In this document: positions 62,099-64,000 of the stretch, piece after piece | Layout of the letters: each line of letters starts with the position of its first letter | Position numbering within the stretch: position 1 is the first letter of the stretch | NCBI GenBank assembly: GCA_037355855.1 | Contig: CM074761.1 | Span: 4,421,346 to 4,485,345, forward strand | DNA length: 64,000 nucleotides | DNA from: Pseudo-nitzschia pungens | Lineage: Eukaryota > Bacillariophyta > Bacillariophyceae > Bacillariales > Bacillariaceae | Direction of reading: 5' to 3' | Notes under the pieces: model-generated | Told to the model about the DNA's origin: nothing | Seen by the model: the letters and a program-made list of their open reading frames with translations, nothing else | Databases searched by the model: none | Made by a program: the position numbers and the translations under genes

Positions 62099-62677
62099 AT
62101 GAAAGGAGTGGGAAGAAATCCGTTTCATGTATTGGGTGTACCTCCTTCCGCTTCACTTGAGACAATAAAGAAAGCGTTCACTAAATTAGCGTTGCGACAT
62201 CATCCGGACACCGGGAAGACTTCGTCGTACGAGGAGTTCATAATTTTGCGCGACGCCTATGAGAGGATTCGCGGCGGCACATACATCCACGGATCTAGCC
62301 AGAATGTGCAGAAGGTTAAAAGAGAACAAAAATGGAGCGACCGGCCAAAAAGCGAATTTTCTGAAGCCGAATTCCTTGATTATTTGTATCAACAAACGGG
62401 GACAAAAATTACATCGGCACAACGACGAGAGTTGATCCAACTCGATTCGAGTAGGATACCCGGGGCGACCTACAACGGTCCCGGATGGGACTTCGCACGA
62501 AGAGTAGCCATAGAACAGGAACTTTTTATGACACGACGGAACGAGTTCTATTCCGAACAAGACAATACCCGCAAAAAGAATGATGCGAAATCTTCCTCGC
62601 AGTACACGACTGACAAAAACGAAAACGGCTACAAGACCAGTTCAAACGAAAATCTCCGACGAAGGCGTCGACGTTGA
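62099..62677 (+). CDS. J-domain (DnaJ-like) protein, paralogue of the previous gene
   Basis: Intronless as read, 192 residues. The J domain starts almost at the N-terminus: 'NPFHVLGVPPSASLETIKKA', 'LALRHHPDTGKTSSYEEF' (HPD present) and 'ILRDAYERIRGG'. Downstream 'FSEAEFLDYLYQQTGTK' and 'GPGWDFARRVAIEQELFMTR' parallel the segments in the upstream neighbour ('EEFRAWYYEETG' and 'MWEMARRMAEEDAFL'). The tail is again basic ('LRRRRRR'). There is no presequence, unlike the neighbour. Either this copy is cytosolic, or a short 5' exon with a targeting sequence has been missed. Same strand, 882 bp downstream of its relative. Confidence 0.85.
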   Translation: MKGVGRNPFHVLGVPPSASLETIKKAFTKLALRHHPDTGKTSSYEEFIILRDAYERIRGGTYIHGSSQNVQKVKREQKWSDRPKSEFSEAEFLDYLYQQTGTKITSAQRRELIQLDSSRIPGATYNGPGWDFARRVAIEQELFMTRRNEFYSEQDNTRKKNDAKSSSQYTTDKNENGYKTSSNENLRRRRRR

Positions 62678-63141
62678 CGTAGTTTTGTCGACTGGGAATG
62701 ATAATCATATTCGATTGCTTCATCATCTTTTCTTATTCTTGTGACTTATATAAAGAAACACGACGATGTTATTCGTGTGAATGCCGAAGTAGAAATTGTT
62801 ATTCCGGTGTCAATCTCGGTGAATTGCACAAGAATCACCCATGTGCTTAAGAAGCGGAGTCGTCTTGTGTAATGCTGGAGCCAAAAGCTGCATTTGTGTC
62901 TGGAAGAGAACAGATTCCCCACATGTTATCTCATCATTGAAGAGTAGCCAATGCCTTTTAGCCTTATCGATTCGGCCACTTCGAACTCTTTGCCAGAGCT
63001 TCCTGCCATCTTCTTGGAATTCATGTCACTTTGTAAATGGCGTTTCAATGCACGTGATGAATTGGACTACACGCACTGTCGATGTCAATGATAAAGTCGT
63101 CGTTTCCTTTGCGACGCGCGATCTTTCGAAGGTTCCCATGG
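62678..63141. other. intergenic between convergent genes
   Basis: A 464-bp gap between the second J-domain gene and the DUF1499 gene stop. An ATG-started open frame (62841-63182, plus strand) overlaps the 3' end of the DUF1499 gene and has no recognisable similarity. I do not call it. Confidence 0.5.
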
Positions 63142-63807
63142 CTAAATCTCGTCATCAAAACCAGGCACGCGATCGGAATTGAAGAAGATAGGAGTCCACT
63201 TGGCGTCTTTCATTAGATAACTATCGGTGGAAGGAAGACCAAGCACCTTTACTACCTTTTCAACTCGTCTTCGTTGATCGAGATTCCCGTTGATACAATT
63301 CTTTTGGAGACAAAACGGTGGCGGCGGTAGTGTCACTTCTGCTTCGCATCGCAAAGATACGATTGACGATGAATCATCCGAGAAGAGCAACTCGATGTCG
63401 TCTATGGAACCGGGCGACGTGCCAGGGGTCGTCAGGTGGATATACCGATGATTCGGATCAATATTTGCAATCGAGAAAAATTGCTGTTGCTGCTGGCGCT
63501 CAGAAGACAAGTCTCGCACTGCTTGCCGAAATGCCGTCTCGCTGTTTTTGACAAGGGACAACGGCGAAACGTAACGATTCGGAGGCTCGGCATAGCTCGA
63601 ACTGACACAATTCTTATCCGCAGGACAAGGTAGGAGCACGTTGTTCACGGGATCGTAGCCCGTCTCGGCCGTGGCCGGTGGATTCAGAAGAATACATGAT
63701 CCGGTGTAAACAGACAGGGCGATGCGGGTGACAGCAAGCACTCCCGAGACAAGTCGTGGAGACAACAACATCATTTTCAACCAGTTTCCTTCCTTCCCTT
63801 CTATCAT
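63142..63807 (-). CDS. DUF1499 family protein with N-terminal signal, probably plastid or lumenal
   Basis: Intronless, 221 residues. DUF1499 proteins are small, uncharacterised proteins of bacteria, algae and plants. The family's N-terminal signature 'CPADKNCVSSSYAEPPNRYV' is clear (CPxxxNCVSS), followed by 'YIHLTTPGTSPGSIDDIELL' and 'FSDDSSSIVSLRCEAEVTLP', which match the beta-rich core ending in a SxSR-like region. The N-terminus has a hydrophobic segment ('LVSGVLAVTRIALSVYTGSC') ending in 'PPATAE', an A-x-A-type cleavage context as in thylakoid-lumen or secreted proteins. Two in-frame ATGs (63807 and about 63774) are possible starts; the second would shorten the hydrophilic leader. The role is unknown. 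Confidence 0.82.
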   Translation of the reverse strand: MIEGKEGNWLKMMLLSPRLVSGVLAVTRIALSVYTGSCILLNPPATAETGYDPVNNVLLPCPADKNCVSSSYAEPPNRYVSPLSLVKNSETAFRQAVRDLSSERQQQQQFFSIANIDPNHRYIHLTTPGTSPGSIDDIELLFSDDSSSIVSLRCEAEVTLPPPPFCLQKNCINGNLDQRRRVEKVVKVLGLPSTDSYLMKDAKWTPIFFNSDRVPGFDDEI

Positions 63808-64000
63808 TGTCGTCCTGCTGTCGTCCTGTTGTCGTCAGTCGTTTTCGATGTCGTTTGACAAACAACGAAAAATTGACAAAAATCTACAAAAATTTGAAAT
63901 TCCAGTGAGTGAGTCAGTTCGCGCGTTTGAAAAAAATATTTTTTTTTGTACTGTAAGGTTTACGGTAAGGTTATCTCACATGAGACTTACACCTCACACA
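63808..64000. other. window end, upstream of the DUF1499 gene
   Basis: 193 bp with CTGTAAGGTTTACGGTAAGG-type motifs at 63951-63974. No gene. Confidence 0.6.

Noticed and set aside
62841..63182. 113-codon ATG-started plus-strand frame
   Set aside because: Overlaps the 3' end of the DUF1499 gene in antisense; composition and lack of similarity suggest chance.
1..64000. tRNA, rRNA, snRNA genes or CRISPR arrays
   Set aside because: I looked for tRNA-like B-boxes with matching arms and for repeat-spacer patterns and found none convincing; the tandem arrays have no unique spacers.

Overview
This window looks like nuclear DNA of a diatom, most likely a raphid pennate. The reasons are: short GT-AG introns (about 90-175 bp) in roughly half of the genes; plastid or secretory presequences with ASAF-like cleavage sites (heme oxygenase, CSP41-like epimerase); a eukaryotic gene set with plastid and light-related members (heme oxygenase, DASH cryptochrome); a Ty1/copia element whose Pol resembles the CoDi elements of diatoms; and AT-rich intergenic DNA of 0.3-1.6 kb around compact genes. 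The species is not established.

Left third (1-24 kb): housekeeping genes in alternating orientation. They are an RCC1-repeat protein (partial), a small secreted or plastid protein, cysteinyl-tRNA synthetase, a 2OG-Fe(II) oxygenase, Derlin, cytoplasmic dynein intermediate chain, Mediator subunit 8, PIG-U, Sec62, a LENG8/THP3-like SAC3 protein, mitochondrial ATP synthase gamma and a plastid heme oxygenase. Derlin, Sec62 and PIG-U are all ER membrane proteins (ERAD, post-translational translocation, GPI transamidase). The dynein chain and PIG-U each contain a one-base insertion that breaks the frame in this sequence.

Middle (24-48 kb): a 1.77-kb Mutator-like foldback element with long inverted repeats and a 9/10-matching 10-bp target duplication. 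It is followed by a CNDP-type dipeptidase, a four-exon DASH cryptochrome, a membrane-anchored HtrL/YibB-family protein, a CSP41-like epimerase, PRMT5, a long disordered Arg/Ser-rich protein, a protein with two fused CaMK-type kinase domains (the second degenerate), an unknown secretory or plastid protein and a second Arg/Ser-rich protein.

Right part (48-64 kb): a gene-free block with diverged repeats and a 23-bp minisatellite, then a young 5.6-kb Ty1/copia element (identical 207-bp LTRs, 5-bp target duplication) on the minus strand. After it come a third Arg/Ser-rich protein, two neighbouring J-domain proteins and a DUF1499 protein.

The most unusual signals are: (1) a 20-nt exact repeat in the copia element that spans the LTR/internal junction and recurs over the stop codon between its two ORFs; (2) the foldback Mutator-like element; (3) the tandem kinase/pseudokinase gene near several proteins rich in basophilic phosphosite motifs; (4) two +1 frame breaks 3 kb apart; and (5) short palindromic motifs (TACCGGTA, GTAAGGTTAC-like, TACGAAGTACTTCGTA) repeated in nearly every intergenic gap. 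Exon joins were worked out by hand from frame, splice dinucleotides and family similarity, so single-base errors at junctions are possible.
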